Below, one piece after another: positions 25,460 through 33,886 of a stretch of 64,000 bases of DNA (within the stretch, counting starts at the first letter, position 1; every line of letters begins with the position of its first letter). The notes under the pieces are model-generated. The model had not been told where the DNA came from. It saw only the letters and a list, made by a program, of their open reading frames with translations, and made no database searches. Source of the stretch: an uncultured Roseobacter sp. (GTDB taxonomy: Bacteria > Pseudomonadota > Alphaproteobacteria > Rhodobacterales > Rhodobacteraceae); contig NZ_CANLXG010000002.1 in NCBI RefSeq assembly GCF_947495025.1, forward strand, positions 620,001 through 684,000, given 5' to 3'. Made by a program: the position numbers and the translations under genes.

Positions 25460-26676
25460 ATACTCTTACGCTGACAAACACCCAGGCCCGGCGGCTTTTT
25501 CTGGACCGGCACGCATTGTCGGAACATCCCGCGGGCGAAGCACGGGGTACCGCACTTCTGGACCTGGTCACACGGCTTGGATTTGTGCAGCTCGACAGCA
25601 TCAACACACTGGCCCGGGCACATGATCTGATCCTGTTTTCAAGGCGGCCACGGTACCGGCCCAAAAACCTGAAAGCACTGTACGAAAAGGACCGCGCGCT
25701 TTTCGAACACTGGACGCATGATGCGGCTGTGATCCCCATGGCGTTCTATACGTGGTGGCAGTTGCGCCGCGAACGGGATGCCGCCCTGCTGCGCAGCAAA
25801 TGGCGCGACTGGCGTCGGGATGGTTTCGAAGCGCAGTTCCAGCCAGTGCTTGATCAGATCCGGGAGCAGGGGCCGCTGTGTTCCTCGGACGTTGGCGCGG
25901 GCGAAAAACGCGGCTCGGGTGGCTGGTGGGACTGGCACCCGTCCAAGACAGCACTTGAATACCTGTGGCGCAGCGGAGCGCTCTGTGTCGTCGGCCGTGA
26001 TGGTTTCAAAAAACGCTATGACCTGACCGAAAGAGTGATCGACGGGGCCCTCTGCGGACCCCTCCAATCGCCGGAGGACACGGCCCGGACCATCCACTGG
26101 TGTTGTGACGGCGCTCTCAACCGGCTGGGGTTTGCGACACCGGCCGAGCTTGCGGCATTCTGGGATCACATTTCCCTCGCGGAGGCCAAACAGTGGTGTG
26201 CCACGGAACTTGCCGCCGGACGGTTGCAGCCTCTTCGCGTTACTGGTGTCGATGGGAGTCTGAGAGACTGCTTTGCCCGGCCCGGGACCGGCGACGACCC
26301 GGCTCTGGAAACACCGCCAACATCACGCCTGAGAGTTCTCAGTCCTTTCGATCCGGCCCTTAGGGACCGGAAACGCGCAGAAAGGCTGTTTGGCTTTGAC
26401 TATCGCATCGAAATCTTTGTGCCTGAACCAAAACGCCGGTACGGCTATTATGTCTTTCCGATCATGGAAGGCGACCGCATGGTTGGACGGGTCGATATGA
26501 AAGCTTTTCGCGACCGCGATGCGCTCGTCGTGCGGGCGCTCTGGCCGGAACAGGGTGTCCGGTGGGGCAAAGGGCGCATGGCCGCGTTCGAGGGTGAACT
26601 CAGCCGCCTGACACGGCTGGGCGGTGTCAGCACCCTCGCTTTTGAGGACGGTTGGCTGCGTGACCCTGTGACGTAA
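25456..26676 (+). CDS. YcaQ/AlkX-type DNA glycosylase (winged-helix HTH_42)
   Basis: A 406-residue protein of the YcaQ (HTH_42, formerly DUF1006) family. These DNA glycosylases unhook interstrand crosslinks and remove bulky alkyl adducts. The catalytic Q-x-D motif is visible as Q45-L46-D47 in GFVQLDSINTLARAHD, and matches the E. coli YcaQ (AlkX) form rather than the QxQ of AlkZ. Other conserved parts are ALFEHWTHDAAVIPM and RRYGYYVFPIMEGDRMVGRVDMK. Its ATG overlaps the LacI stop as ATGA. Its 3' end overlaps the convergent racemase gene by 50 bp. Confidence 0.88.
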   Translation: MNTLTLTNTQARRLFLDRHALSEHPAGEARGTALLDLVTRLGFVQLDSINTLARAHDLILFSRRPRYRPKNLKALYEKDRALFEHWTHDAAVIPMAFYTWWQLRRERDAALLRSKWRDWRRDGFEAQFQPVLDQIREQGPLCSSDVGAGEKRGSGGWWDWHPSKTALEYLWRSGALCVVGRDGFKKRYDLTERVIDGALCGPLQSPEDTARTIHWCCDGALNRLGFATPAELAAFWDHISLAEAKQWCATELAAGRLQPLRVTGVDGSLRDCFARPGTGDDPALETPPTSRLRVLSPFDPALRDRKRAERLFGFDYRIEIFVPEPKRRYGYYVFPIMEGDRMVGRVDMKAFRDRDALVVRALWPEQGVRWGKGRMAAFEGELSRLTRLGGVSTLAFEDGWLRDPVT

Positions 26677-27370
26677 AACCGCGCGGTGCAAGGCTTTCGT
26701 GAAACCAGTTCAGATAAGAGTATATTGAATAAACCGGCCTGCCCGTGGCTCTGGCAATGTCAGGCGCATAGGGCACCATATTGGTGCATTCCAGAATGAT
26801 CGCGCCAATATCCGGGGTGTCCTGGACCATTTTCCGGGCCGCTTCCGTCAGATCCTGACGCGCCTTCGGGACGTCGAGCGTGTCTGCGTTACCCAGAATA
26901 CTGTGTGCAAAGGCAGTTTCTTCGACACCCTGTACCTCCGCATCCTGCGGCACGCCCGCGACCGACAGGTGTTCGGGTGTCAGGCTGGGACCGGAGATGG
27001 TCAGAATGCCAATGCGTTTTCCCGGACCGAGCGTTGCCTGAATCTGTCCCGCCTGTTCCAGTGCGGACGCGGCAACAGGCACACCCAGTTCACGCGCAAG
27101 CCGCGGACGGATCAGCGACAGAAACCCGCAGGTCGTTGCGATTCCCCGGCATCCCTGGCTGACCAGCTCTTCGCCCGCGGTAACAAACGCGCGCACAAAA
27201 GGCTCGGGATCCTCGCAGACGACAGCCTGCGGAGTAGCACCGGGCACGATGGCATAGCGCACCGGAAAAAGCCATGTGTCCGGGTTTCCCACATCGCCCG
27301 GAATGCGCGGAAACCGGGTGTCGAGCATCAGAATACCCAGCAGGGCAGGATCGGTCTTTGTCATAGGCAT
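26627..27370 (-). CDS. Asp/Glu racemase-superfamily protein
   Basis: A 247-residue member of the aspartate/glutamate/hydantoin racemase superfamily. The two catalytic cysteines are in place: Cys81 in IATTCGFLS and Cys195 in ILECTNMVPYA. It is the distal gene of the leftward half of a divergent catabolic cluster, 25 bp after a MarR regulator. Opposite lie a D-amino-acid-dehydrogenase-like oxidase and 5-oxoprolinase genes. I infer a racemase for an amino acid or its lactam; substrate not readable. Confidence 0.82.
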   Translation of the reverse strand: MPMTKTDPALLGILMLDTRFPRIPGDVGNPDTWLFPVRYAIVPGATPQAVVCEDPEPFVRAFVTAGEELVSQGCRGIATTCGFLSLIRPRLARELGVPVAASALEQAGQIQATLGPGKRIGILTISGPSLTPEHLSVAGVPQDAEVQGVEETAFAHSILGNADTLDVPKARQDLTEAARKMVQDTPDIGAIILECTNMVPYAPDIARATGRPVYSIYSYLNWFHESLAPRGFTSQGHAANRPQKRGC

Positions 27371-27395
27371 TGTCTGCCCCGATGCCGGCGCGCAA

Positions 27396-27911
27396 TCAAT
27401 AGGTCGTTGCGGCCCGCGCTGCCTGATCGTACTGACCGGACATCAGGCGCAGCAGCGTTGCCGCCCGGCTTACCTGTTCCGGCTCAAGACCCAGCTCGGC
27501 CACCGCACTCAGAAGCAGACCTTCGCGGATGTCACGGTATCTCTCACAGGTTTCAGCCCCTTTACCGGTCACAGCAACGGTCTTCTCTTTGCCCTGGCGC
27601 CCGTCTTTGACCAGACCGGCCTTGATCAGCTTTTTGATGGAGTAACTGACTGTATGCGTGTCCTCCACATTCAGGACAAGGCAGATGTCCGCCAGTTTTT
27701 TAGGGCGGTCCCGGTGAAAGACTGAATGCAGCACGAGGACATCCAGCGAACTGAGCTCGGGGTAGCCTGCCATCGAAATCGCGCGCACCGTCCAGCGCTG
27801 GAATGCATGGTTACAGAGGATAAGCCCGTATTCGAGCTCGGATATCTCTGCAAACGAACCACTGGCAAGATGAGCAGAAGAAACGACGGGTCCAAGAAAG
27901 CTGTCTGACAT
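27396..27911 (-). CDS. MarR-family regulator of the adjacent catabolic cluster
   Basis: A 171-residue winged-helix protein. The core is YPELSSLDVLVLHSVF..RPKKLADICLVLNVEDTHTVSYSIKKLIKAGLVKDGRQGKEKTVAVTGKGAE, read in parts, which is the MarR helix-turn-helix and beta wing. It is divergent from the oxidase gene at 28047. A perfect MarR-like palindrome lies 30 bp upstream of its start, so it likely represses both directions and responds to a cluster substrate. Confidence 0.88.
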   Translation of the reverse strand: MSDSFLGPVVSSAHLASGSFAEISELEYGLILCNHAFQRWTVRAISMAGYPELSSLDVLVLHSVFHRDRPKKLADICLVLNVEDTHTVSYSIKKLIKAGLVKDGRQGKEKTVAVTGKGAETCERYRDIREGLLLSAVAELGLEPEQVSRAATLLRLMSGQYDQAARAATTY

Positions 27912-27940
27912 AGTACCAGAGTGCCCTTCGATGACAAAAT

Positions 27941-27957
27941 GTCAACAAATTGTTGAC
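27941..27957. promoter_or_regulatory. Perfect MarR-type operator between the divergent regulator and oxidase genes
   Basis: GTCAACAA-A-TTGTTGAC is a perfect 17-bp palindrome (8-bp arms, 1-bp centre). It sits 30 bp upstream of the MarR start and 90 bp upstream of the oxidase start, and its right arm supplies a TTGACG -35 element (27952-27957) for rightward transcription. Position and symmetry strongly suggest the MarR operator. Confidence 0.7.
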
Positions 27958-28046
27958 GTATTGTAAAAGTTGGTCAGTATTGAACCCGGGGAATCACGCT
28001 CCGGGGGAACTATGCCGTCAGGCCAGACCACACCAGAGACGACACA

Positions 28047-29285
28047 ATGACCGGACACGTGGTCATCGTTGGTGCCGGTATTGTGGGAGTTTCCACCGGG
28101 ATATGGCTGCGCCGCGCCGGTCTGGATGTGACGATTGTCGATCGCGCCGGGCCGGGCAAAGGAACATCACATGGCAATGCGGGTGTTCTTGCATCGGTTT
28201 CGATGGTGCCGGTTACCTCGCCCGGACTGATCCGAAAAGCGCCGGGCATGCTCATGTCGAAAGACTTTCCGCTGTTCCTGCGCTGGTCGTATATGCCGAA
28301 ACTGGCGCCCTGGCTGATAAAATATCTGTCCAACGCCAACGACAGTGATACGCGCCGGATTGCCAGAGACCTCGCCCCCATAGTCACGGACTCGGTTGCT
28401 CAGCACCAGGCGCTGGTCGCCGATACGGGCCTCGGGCACTGGGTCACCGAAAGCGATTACTGCTTTGCATACCGGGACCGCGCCGCCTTCAAAGCCGAAG
28501 CATACACCTGGGCGCTGCGTCGTGATGCCGGATTTGAACCAGAGCTTATTGAGGGCAACGACGTAGGCGACTACGAGCCGAACCTGTCCGGCGCCGGGCT
28601 CATTGCCGCTCTGAAAGATCACGGCTTTATTCGTGACCCGGGTGGTTACGTCGCTGCTCTTGCAGGGTTTTTCAAAGATGCCGGCGGCAGGATCGCCATC
28701 ACAGAGGTCAGAGATTTCGACCTTTCAGGCGGTCGCATATCTGCCGTTGAAACAAGCGACGGCCGCATTGATTGCGACGATGCAGTACTGGCCACCGGGG
28801 TCTGGTCTGGTCCGATGATGAAAAAACTGGGCATCAGTGTGCCGCTTGAAAGTGAGCGCGGGTATCACATCGTCTTCGAAGATGCACAGAACGGTCCACG
28901 GCATCCCACGATGATTGCCTCGGGAAAATTCGTCGCCACACCAATGGCGCAGGGTGTGCGCTGCGCCGGCATTGTCGAGCTGGGTGGATTGAAAGCAGGG
29001 CCCTCAGAGGCGCCGCTGGCACTGATCCGCCGCCAGGTCCGGGATGCCTATCCCGGCATGACGGCCGCACGCGAAGTCGAATGGATGGGGCACCGGCCTG
29101 CCCCGAGCGACAGCCTGCCTCTCATCGGACAGATTGGCGCAACCCGCGTCTGGACGGCCTTCGGGCACCACCACATCGGCTTGACAGGCGGGCCCAAAAC
29201 AGGCCGGTTGATTGCAGGTCTTATTTCAGGTCAGCCCACGAACATGGATCTGGCCCCCTATGCACCGGAGCGTTTCCGGACATGA
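28047..29285 (+). CDS. FAD-dependent D-amino-acid dehydrogenase-like oxidoreductase (DadA family)
   Basis: A 412-residue DAO-superfamily flavoenzyme. The N-terminal dinucleotide fold VVIVGAGIVGVSTGIWLRRAGLDVTIVDR and GPGKGTSHGNAG, and the C-terminal FAD contact AFGHHHIGLTGGPKTGRLIAGLI, match DadA-type dehydrogenases. These deaminate D-amino acids into the membrane quinone pool. It is the first gene of the rightward operon (oxidase, TRAP transporter, SBF-like permease, PxpBCA) under the MarR palindrome. D-glutamate or a related compound is my guess at substrate; other secondary amines are possible. Confidence 0.85.
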   Translation: MTGHVVIVGAGIVGVSTGIWLRRAGLDVTIVDRAGPGKGTSHGNAGVLASVSMVPVTSPGLIRKAPGMLMSKDFPLFLRWSYMPKLAPWLIKYLSNANDSDTRRIARDLAPIVTDSVAQHQALVADTGLGHWVTESDYCFAYRDRAAFKAEAYTWALRRDAGFEPELIEGNDVGDYEPNLSGAGLIAALKDHGFIRDPGGYVAALAGFFKDAGGRIAITEVRDFDLSGGRISAVETSDGRIDCDDAVLATGVWSGPMMKKLGISVPLESERGYHIVFEDAQNGPRHPTMIASGKFVATPMAQGVRCAGIVELGGLKAGPSEAPLALIRRQVRDAYPGMTAAREVEWMGHRPAPSDSLPLIGQIGATRVWTAFGHHHIGLTGGPKTGRLIAGLISGQPTNMDLAPYAPERFRT

Positions 29286-29316
29286 ACCAAAAAAACTACT
29301 CAACAAGGAGACTTCT

Positions 29317-30306
29317 ATGACACTGACAAACAGACTGATGGCAGGTGCGGCGACCGCCGCTCTGGCACTTGGCGCGGCACTTCCCGTTGCTGCAGCGGAA
29401 AAGTGGGACATGCCGATGGCCTACTCGGCCTCTAACTTCCATTCGGAAAATGGTGTAGCTTTTGCCGAGTGCGTTGGCGCAGGCACCAATGGCGAGATCA
29501 CTATCGAAGTGCACCCGGGCGGGTCGCTTTTTGCAGGCGCGGACATCAAGCGCGCGATTCAGACCGGGCAGGTCCAGATCGGCGAGCGCCTGCTGTCCGG
29601 CCACCAGAATGAAAGTGCTGTTTTCGGCTTTGACAGTATCCCGTTCCTCGCGCCGTCTTTTGACGACAGCGAAAAGCTCTATGCCGCTGCCAAACCCAAA
29701 ATCGAGGCGCTGCTCGACGAGCAGAACCTGGAGCTGCTCTATGCTGTGCCCTGGCCGCCCCAGGGTCTCTACTTCAAAAAAGAGGTCAACTCGGTCTCCG
29801 ATATGGCGGGGGTTAAATTCCGGTCCTACAACAACACCACAAGCCGCCTTGCCGAGCTGACGGGCATGCTGCCGGTGACTGTTGAAGCCGCTGAGATCAG
29901 CCAGGCTTTCGCGACGGGTGTTGCTGAGTCCATGGTGTCGTCCGGCGCGACGGGCTACGACCGCAAGGTCTGGGAAAGCCTGACACACTTCTACGAAGTC
30001 GATGCCTGGCTGCCGCGCAACTACGTGATGGTCAACCAGGACGTATGGGCCGATGTATCGGACGCGAACAAAGCTGCGATCCAGGCCTGTGCTGCCGAAG
30101 CAGAGGCACGCGGCCTCGAAGCATCCAAAGCCTATACACAGTTCACCATGGACGGGCTGGCAGCGGGCGGCATGACCGTTCAGCCTGCCGGTGACAGCCT
30201 GATGGCTGAACTGCGCGAAATCGGTGCAACAATGACCGCCGAATGGCTGGAAGCTGCCGGTGAAGAGGGCGCGGCCCTCGTCGATGCATTCAAGGCGTCA
30301 CAGTAA
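29317..30306 (+). CDS. dctP: TRAP transporter substrate-binding protein (DctP family)
   Basis: A 329-residue periplasmic solute receptor. ATG 29317 has an AAGGAG Shine-Dalgarno and opens onto a signal peptide (RLMAGAATAALALGAALPVAAA, cleaved before EKWDM). DctP hallmarks are EVHPGGSLF, GQVQIGERLLSG, MAGVKFRSYNN (the conserved Arg that binds the substrate carboxylate) and GATGYDRKVWE. It is encoded between a D-amino-acid oxidase and PxpBCA; family members that bind pyroglutamate are known from Bordetella, so 5-oxoproline or a D-amino acid is a reasonable inferred ligand. Confidence 0.93.
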   Translation: MTLTNRLMAGAATAALALGAALPVAAAEKWDMPMAYSASNFHSENGVAFAECVGAGTNGEITIEVHPGGSLFAGADIKRAIQTGQVQIGERLLSGHQNESAVFGFDSIPFLAPSFDDSEKLYAAAKPKIEALLDEQNLELLYAVPWPPQGLYFKKEVNSVSDMAGVKFRSYNNTTSRLAELTGMLPVTVEAAEISQAFATGVAESMVSSGATGYDRKVWESLTHFYEVDAWLPRNYVMVNQDVWADVSDANKAAIQACAAEAEARGLEASKAYTQFTMDGLAAGGMTVQPAGDSLMAELREIGATMTAEWLEAAGEEGAALVDAFKASQ

Positions 30307-30315
30307 TCAGATCAT

Positions 30316-30345
30316 GGCGGCCCCCGGAACCGGAGGCCGCCTTTT
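30316..30345 (+). terminator. GC hairpin with T-run between dctP and dctQ
   Basis: GGCGGCC (30316-30322) pairs with GGCCGCC (30335-30341), followed by TTTT. It looks like a leaky terminator or RNA-stabilising hairpin that keeps the binding protein more abundant than the permease, a common arrangement in solute-receptor operons. Confidence 0.6.
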
Positions 30346-30375
30346 CCCGACACCTGAAATTTCCGGAGCAGCGAT

Positions 30376-30900
30376 ATGTCAGCGATCCGCAAGATACTTG
30401 ATTTCCTGTACCTCGCCTCCGGCGTTCTTGCCGCATTGTGTCTTATCTCTATCCTGTTGCTGATCGTCGCTCAGATGGTGGCACGCTGGACCGGTGAAAT
30501 TTTCCCGGGCGCACCGAACTATGCAGGCTATGCGATGGCAGCGGCCAGCTTTCTGGCCTTTGCCAATGCGCTGAACCACGGGGCACACATCCGGGTTTCG
30601 ATCCTGCTGAATGTTGTCCCACCGGGACCAAAGAGATTCCTCGAAGTATGGTGCTTCGCTCTCGGAGCCGCAGTGGCCTGGTACTTTACCTACTATGCCT
30701 ACTGGTTCGTCTACTGGTCCTGGAAATTCAACGAAGTCAGCCAGGGACAGGATGCCGCGGCATTGTGGATCCCTCAGTCTGTGATGGTGATCGGTGGAGG
30801 CCTGCTGGCCATAGCCCTGACGGACAACCTGTTTCACGTCATTTTCAAAGGTGAGCACCGGATCGTCCGGGACACCGTAGACGAAAACTTCGAGGTGTAG
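30376..30900 (+). CDS. dctQ: TRAP transporter small permease (DctQ)
   Basis: A 174-residue membrane protein with four hydrophobic helices, the DctQ topology. Conserved patches are YLASGVLAALCLISILLLIVAQMVARW at the start, and the middle FANALNHGAHIRVSIL with the family NHGxHIRV motif. It scaffolds the DctM channel and the DctP receptor. It is 4 bp ahead of dctM. Confidence 0.92.
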   Translation: MSAIRKILDFLYLASGVLAALCLISILLLIVAQMVARWTGEIFPGAPNYAGYAMAAASFLAFANALNHGAHIRVSILLNVVPPGPKRFLEVWCFALGAAVAWYFTYYAYWFVYWSWKFNEVSQGQDAAALWIPQSVMVIGGGLLAIALTDNLFHVIFKGEHRIVRDTVDENFEV

Positions 30901-30904
30901 GCAG

Positions 30905-32215
30905 ATGACCGAGATTTACGCGATAGTCCTCTTTCTGGTCGTTCTTTTCCTGCTGCTGGGCACCGGTGTCTGGGTCGGCCTGGCGCTGATGGGCGTGGCC
31001 TGGGTCGGCATGGAACTCTTCACGACAAGGCCCGTTGGTGACACGATGATCACCACCATCTGGGCTTCCTCGTCCAGCTGGACGCTCACGGCCCTGCCAC
31101 TCTTTATCTGGATGGGCGAAATCCTCTATCGTACCCGCCTGAGCGAGGACATGTTCAAAGGTCTGTCTCCCTGGCTGGCGCGGATGCCGGGTGGCCTGGT
31201 ACACACCAATATCGTTTCCTGCACGATTTTTGCCGCCGTATCGGGCTCGTCTGCCGCAACACTTACCACGGTCGGCAAAATGGCCATTCCAGAGCTGCGC
31301 GCGCGCAGGTATCCCGAGGAAATGGTGATCGGAACACTGGCCGGCGCGGCGACCCTGGGCCTGATGATTCCACCGTCCATTGCGCTGATCGTCTATGGCG
31401 TGACCGTCAACGAAAGCATCACCAAGCTGTTCTTTGCCGGCGTCTTTCCCGGTCTGATCCTGGCGGGGATGTTTATGGCCTATGTCGCCATTGTCTCCAA
31501 AACCTCTTCTTCCTGGAATCCGGTGATGGAAACCGGGATGAGCTTTGCAGAAAAACTGCGTAACTCGCGCTTTCTGCTGCCGGTCCTGGCGCTGATCACC
31601 GTCGTCATCGGCTCGATGTATGGTGGCTGGGCCACAGCAACCGAAGCCGCGGCCATCGGGGTGATCGGCGCTCTGGCGCTCGCACTGGCCCAGGGCTCGC
31701 TGACCATTTCGTCTTTCCGGGAGAGCCTGATGGGCGCCATGCGGACCTCGGCAATGATCGCGCTGATCCTCGCAGGTGCTGCTTTCCTGAAACTGTCGAT
31801 GGGCTTTACCGGACTGCCGCGCGCGCTGGCGGATGGCATCGCCGCGATGGAGCTGGCGCGCTTTGAACTGCTGATGGCGCTGCTCGTATTCTACATCATT
31901 CTGGGCATGTTCCTCGACGGCATCTCGGCGGTGGTCCTGACCATGGCAATTGTCGAACCTATGGTGCGTGAGGCAGGTATCGATCTGATCTGGTTCGGCA
32001 TCTTTGTGGTCGTTGTCGTTGAAATGGCCCAGATCACGCCGCCGATCGGGTTCAACCTCTTTGTCCTGCAGGGCATGACCGATCACGAGATGGGTTACAT
32101 CACAAAGGCTGCGCTGCCGATGTTCCTGATCATGGTGCTGATGGTCTTTGTGCTGATCTGGTTCCCCGAAATTGCGACCTGGTTGCCGGATAATCTCCGA
32201 CAAACCCCCGGCTGA
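30905..32215 (+). CDS. dctM: TRAP transporter large permease (DctM)
   Basis: A 436-residue DctM with 12 or more hydrophobic segments, the ion-coupled transport subunit. Family stretches include SCTIFAAVSGSSAATLTTVGKMAIPELRARRY, GAATLGLMIPPSIALIVYG, FLDGISAVVLTMAIVEPMV and EMAQITPPIGFNLFVLQGM. Together with DctP and DctQ it imports an organic acid with sodium. Only 2 bp separate it from the next gene, indicating one operon. Confidence 0.95.
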   Translation: MTEIYAIVLFLVVLFLLLGTGVWVGLALMGVAWVGMELFTTRPVGDTMITTIWASSSSWTLTALPLFIWMGEILYRTRLSEDMFKGLSPWLARMPGGLVHTNIVSCTIFAAVSGSSAATLTTVGKMAIPELRARRYPEEMVIGTLAGAATLGLMIPPSIALIVYGVTVNESITKLFFAGVFPGLILAGMFMAYVAIVSKTSSSWNPVMETGMSFAEKLRNSRFLLPVLALITVVIGSMYGGWATATEAAAIGVIGALALALAQGSLTISSFRESLMGAMRTSAMIALILAGAAFLKLSMGFTGLPRALADGIAAMELARFELLMALLVFYIILGMFLDGISAVVLTMAIVEPMVREAGIDLIWFGIFVVVVVEMAQITPPIGFNLFVLQGMTDHEMGYITKAALPMFLIMVLMVFVLIWFPEIATWLPDNLRQTPG

Positions 32216-32217
32216 CG

Positions 32218-33144
32218 GTGGAGCGGTTTCTTTGGCTGATATCAGACAATGCGCGTGCCTGCCTTATTCTGGGCCTTGCTCTCGGGCTGGCCCTGCCCGG
32301 GCTGGCCGCAGCTATGGCGTCCTGGCTGCCCCAGATGGTTGCCGGACTGCTGGTCATCACGGCATTGCGCATCGGGCACCGGGCGGCGACGGGTGCGCTG
32401 GCAGACCTGCGGTGGGGCCTGGGGTCCGTTGCGCTGTTGCAGCTGGTGCTGCCGGTCAGTCTCTTCGCGGTCTGCCGCGTCATCGGCGTGGAACAGACGC
32501 CCGCTGCGCTCGCCGTTGTCCTGGCAACAGCCGCCCCTGCCCTGTCCGGCTCTCCCAACCTGGCCCTGCTGCTGGGACAGGATGCAGGTCGCATGATGCA
32601 GATACTGGTGCTGGGGACGGCCTGTTTCCCACTTACCGTGCTGCCCGTGCTGGCGCTTATTCCACAGGCCGGCTCTGCCGAGGATATCGCCGTGCCGGCG
32701 CTGACACTTCTGGCTGTCATTCTGGGGTCCACCACTCTGGGGTTCGTGCTGCGCGCACGCTTTTTCCCCGCCCCGTCTGCGGACAGAATCCGCTCGCTGG
32801 ACGGACTTTCCGTACTGGCATTTTCAGCGATCGTGATCGGTCTGATGGCGGCACTCAACCCCGCCTTGCGCAGCGATCCGATGTCCGTGCTGTGGTGGGG
32901 ATTGCTGGCCTTTGCCCTCAGCTATGGTATCCAGGTCATTACCTTTCTGCTGCTCTCTCGCAGCGCGTTGTCACCACTTGCCGGACCGCTGGCCATCGGT
33001 GCGGGCAACCGGAATATCGCGCTTTTTCTCGTCGCAATGCCCTCCGAATTCATCGGCCCACTCATGGTTTTCGTCGGCTGCTGGCAGCTACCGATGTACC
33101 TGACGCCAATACTGCTGCGACGTCTTTATCAGGCCGGAACATAA
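32218..33144 (+). CDS. SBF/bile-acid-symporter-like membrane protein in the oxoproline operon
   Basis: A 308-residue protein starting with GTG 32218, with nine or ten hydrophobic segments. The motifs APALSGSPNLALLLG and GAGNRNIALFLVAMPSEF resemble the paired cross-over regions (PGG/S and GxxN) of the SBF/BASS sodium-symporter fold. The relation to named subfamilies is not certain. It is locked between dctM (2 bp) and pxpB (4 bp), so it probably serves the same substrate, possibly as exporter of a product or as second importer. Confidence 0.65.
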   Translation: MERFLWLISDNARACLILGLALGLALPGLAAAMASWLPQMVAGLLVITALRIGHRAATGALADLRWGLGSVALLQLVLPVSLFAVCRVIGVEQTPAALAVVLATAAPALSGSPNLALLLGQDAGRMMQILVLGTACFPLTVLPVLALIPQAGSAEDIAVPALTLLAVILGSTTLGFVLRARFFPAPSADRIRSLDGLSVLAFSAIVIGLMAALNPALRSDPMSVLWWGLLAFALSYGIQVITFLLLSRSALSPLAGPLAIGAGNRNIALFLVAMPSEFIGPLMVFVGCWQLPMYLTPILLRRLYQAGT

Positions 33145-33148
33145 CGAC

Positions 33149-33886
33149 ATGACAGACTACCCGATCATCCGGACCGTAGGCCTCACCGGTATACTGGTGA
33201 CATTTGCCGGTGCCATGAGCGAAGAGGCCAACAAAGCATCCGTAGCTTTCCGCGCGGCTGTTGATGCACAGAAGTGGCCCGAGGTTTCCGAAACGGCGAT
33301 GTCACTGGTCTCTGTCTTTCTGATCACCGACCTGGTCGCTCACAGCGCCGCAGACATCATTCAACGCCTGGAGGCGCTGCTGGCAACCCGCGACTGGCTG
33401 GCCGCTCCCCTGCCTGAGGGCCGGACCCTTTGGCACATCCCGACGGTTTACGGCACCGATCTGGCACCCCAGCTTGAAGAGGCCGCGACCGCCGCCGGGG
33501 TCGATCCTGATGAGGCAATCCGCCAGATTTCCGGAACACGGGTGCGCGTGCTGACCATCGGATTTGCCCCCGGCCAGCCCTATCTGGGTGAACTGCCTGA
33601 GAACTGGAACGTACCGCGCCAGAAAGACCTGACACTTAACGTTCCCGCAGGCGCACTGGTCGTCGCAATCCGACAGCTTGCCATTTTCACGAACCCGACG
33701 CCCACGGGCTGGCGCCATATCGGGCAGACCGCGTTCCGCACGTTTGACCAGAACGGACCGGCACCCTTTGCCCTGACACCAGGGGACGAGATCCTCTTTC
33801 CTCAGGTCTCGCGCACAGAGATGGAAAAAATACGAAGCGCTCATCCCGATGGCTTTGGCGCTGCAGACCGGGAGGCCATCGGATGA
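33149..33886 (+). CDS. pxpB: 5-oxoprolinase subunit PxpB (KipI family)
   Basis: A 245-residue member of the KipI/PxpB family. The conserved IGFAPGQPYLGELPE and NPTPTGWRHIGQT motifs are present, with the PxpB-type N-terminal half (LTGILVTFAGAMSEEAN). With PxpC and PxpA it forms the ATP-dependent bacterial 5-oxoprolinase converting 5-oxo-L-proline to L-glutamate. Its stop overlaps pxpC by ATGA. Confidence 0.93.
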   Translation: MTDYPIIRTVGLTGILVTFAGAMSEEANKASVAFRAAVDAQKWPEVSETAMSLVSVFLITDLVAHSAADIIQRLEALLATRDWLAAPLPEGRTLWHIPTVYGTDLAPQLEEAATAAGVDPDEAIRQISGTRVRVLTIGFAPGQPYLGELPENWNVPRQKDLTLNVPAGALVVAIRQLAIFTNPTPTGWRHIGQTAFRTFDQNGPAPFALTPGDEILFPQVSRTEMEKIRSAHPDGFGAADREAIG

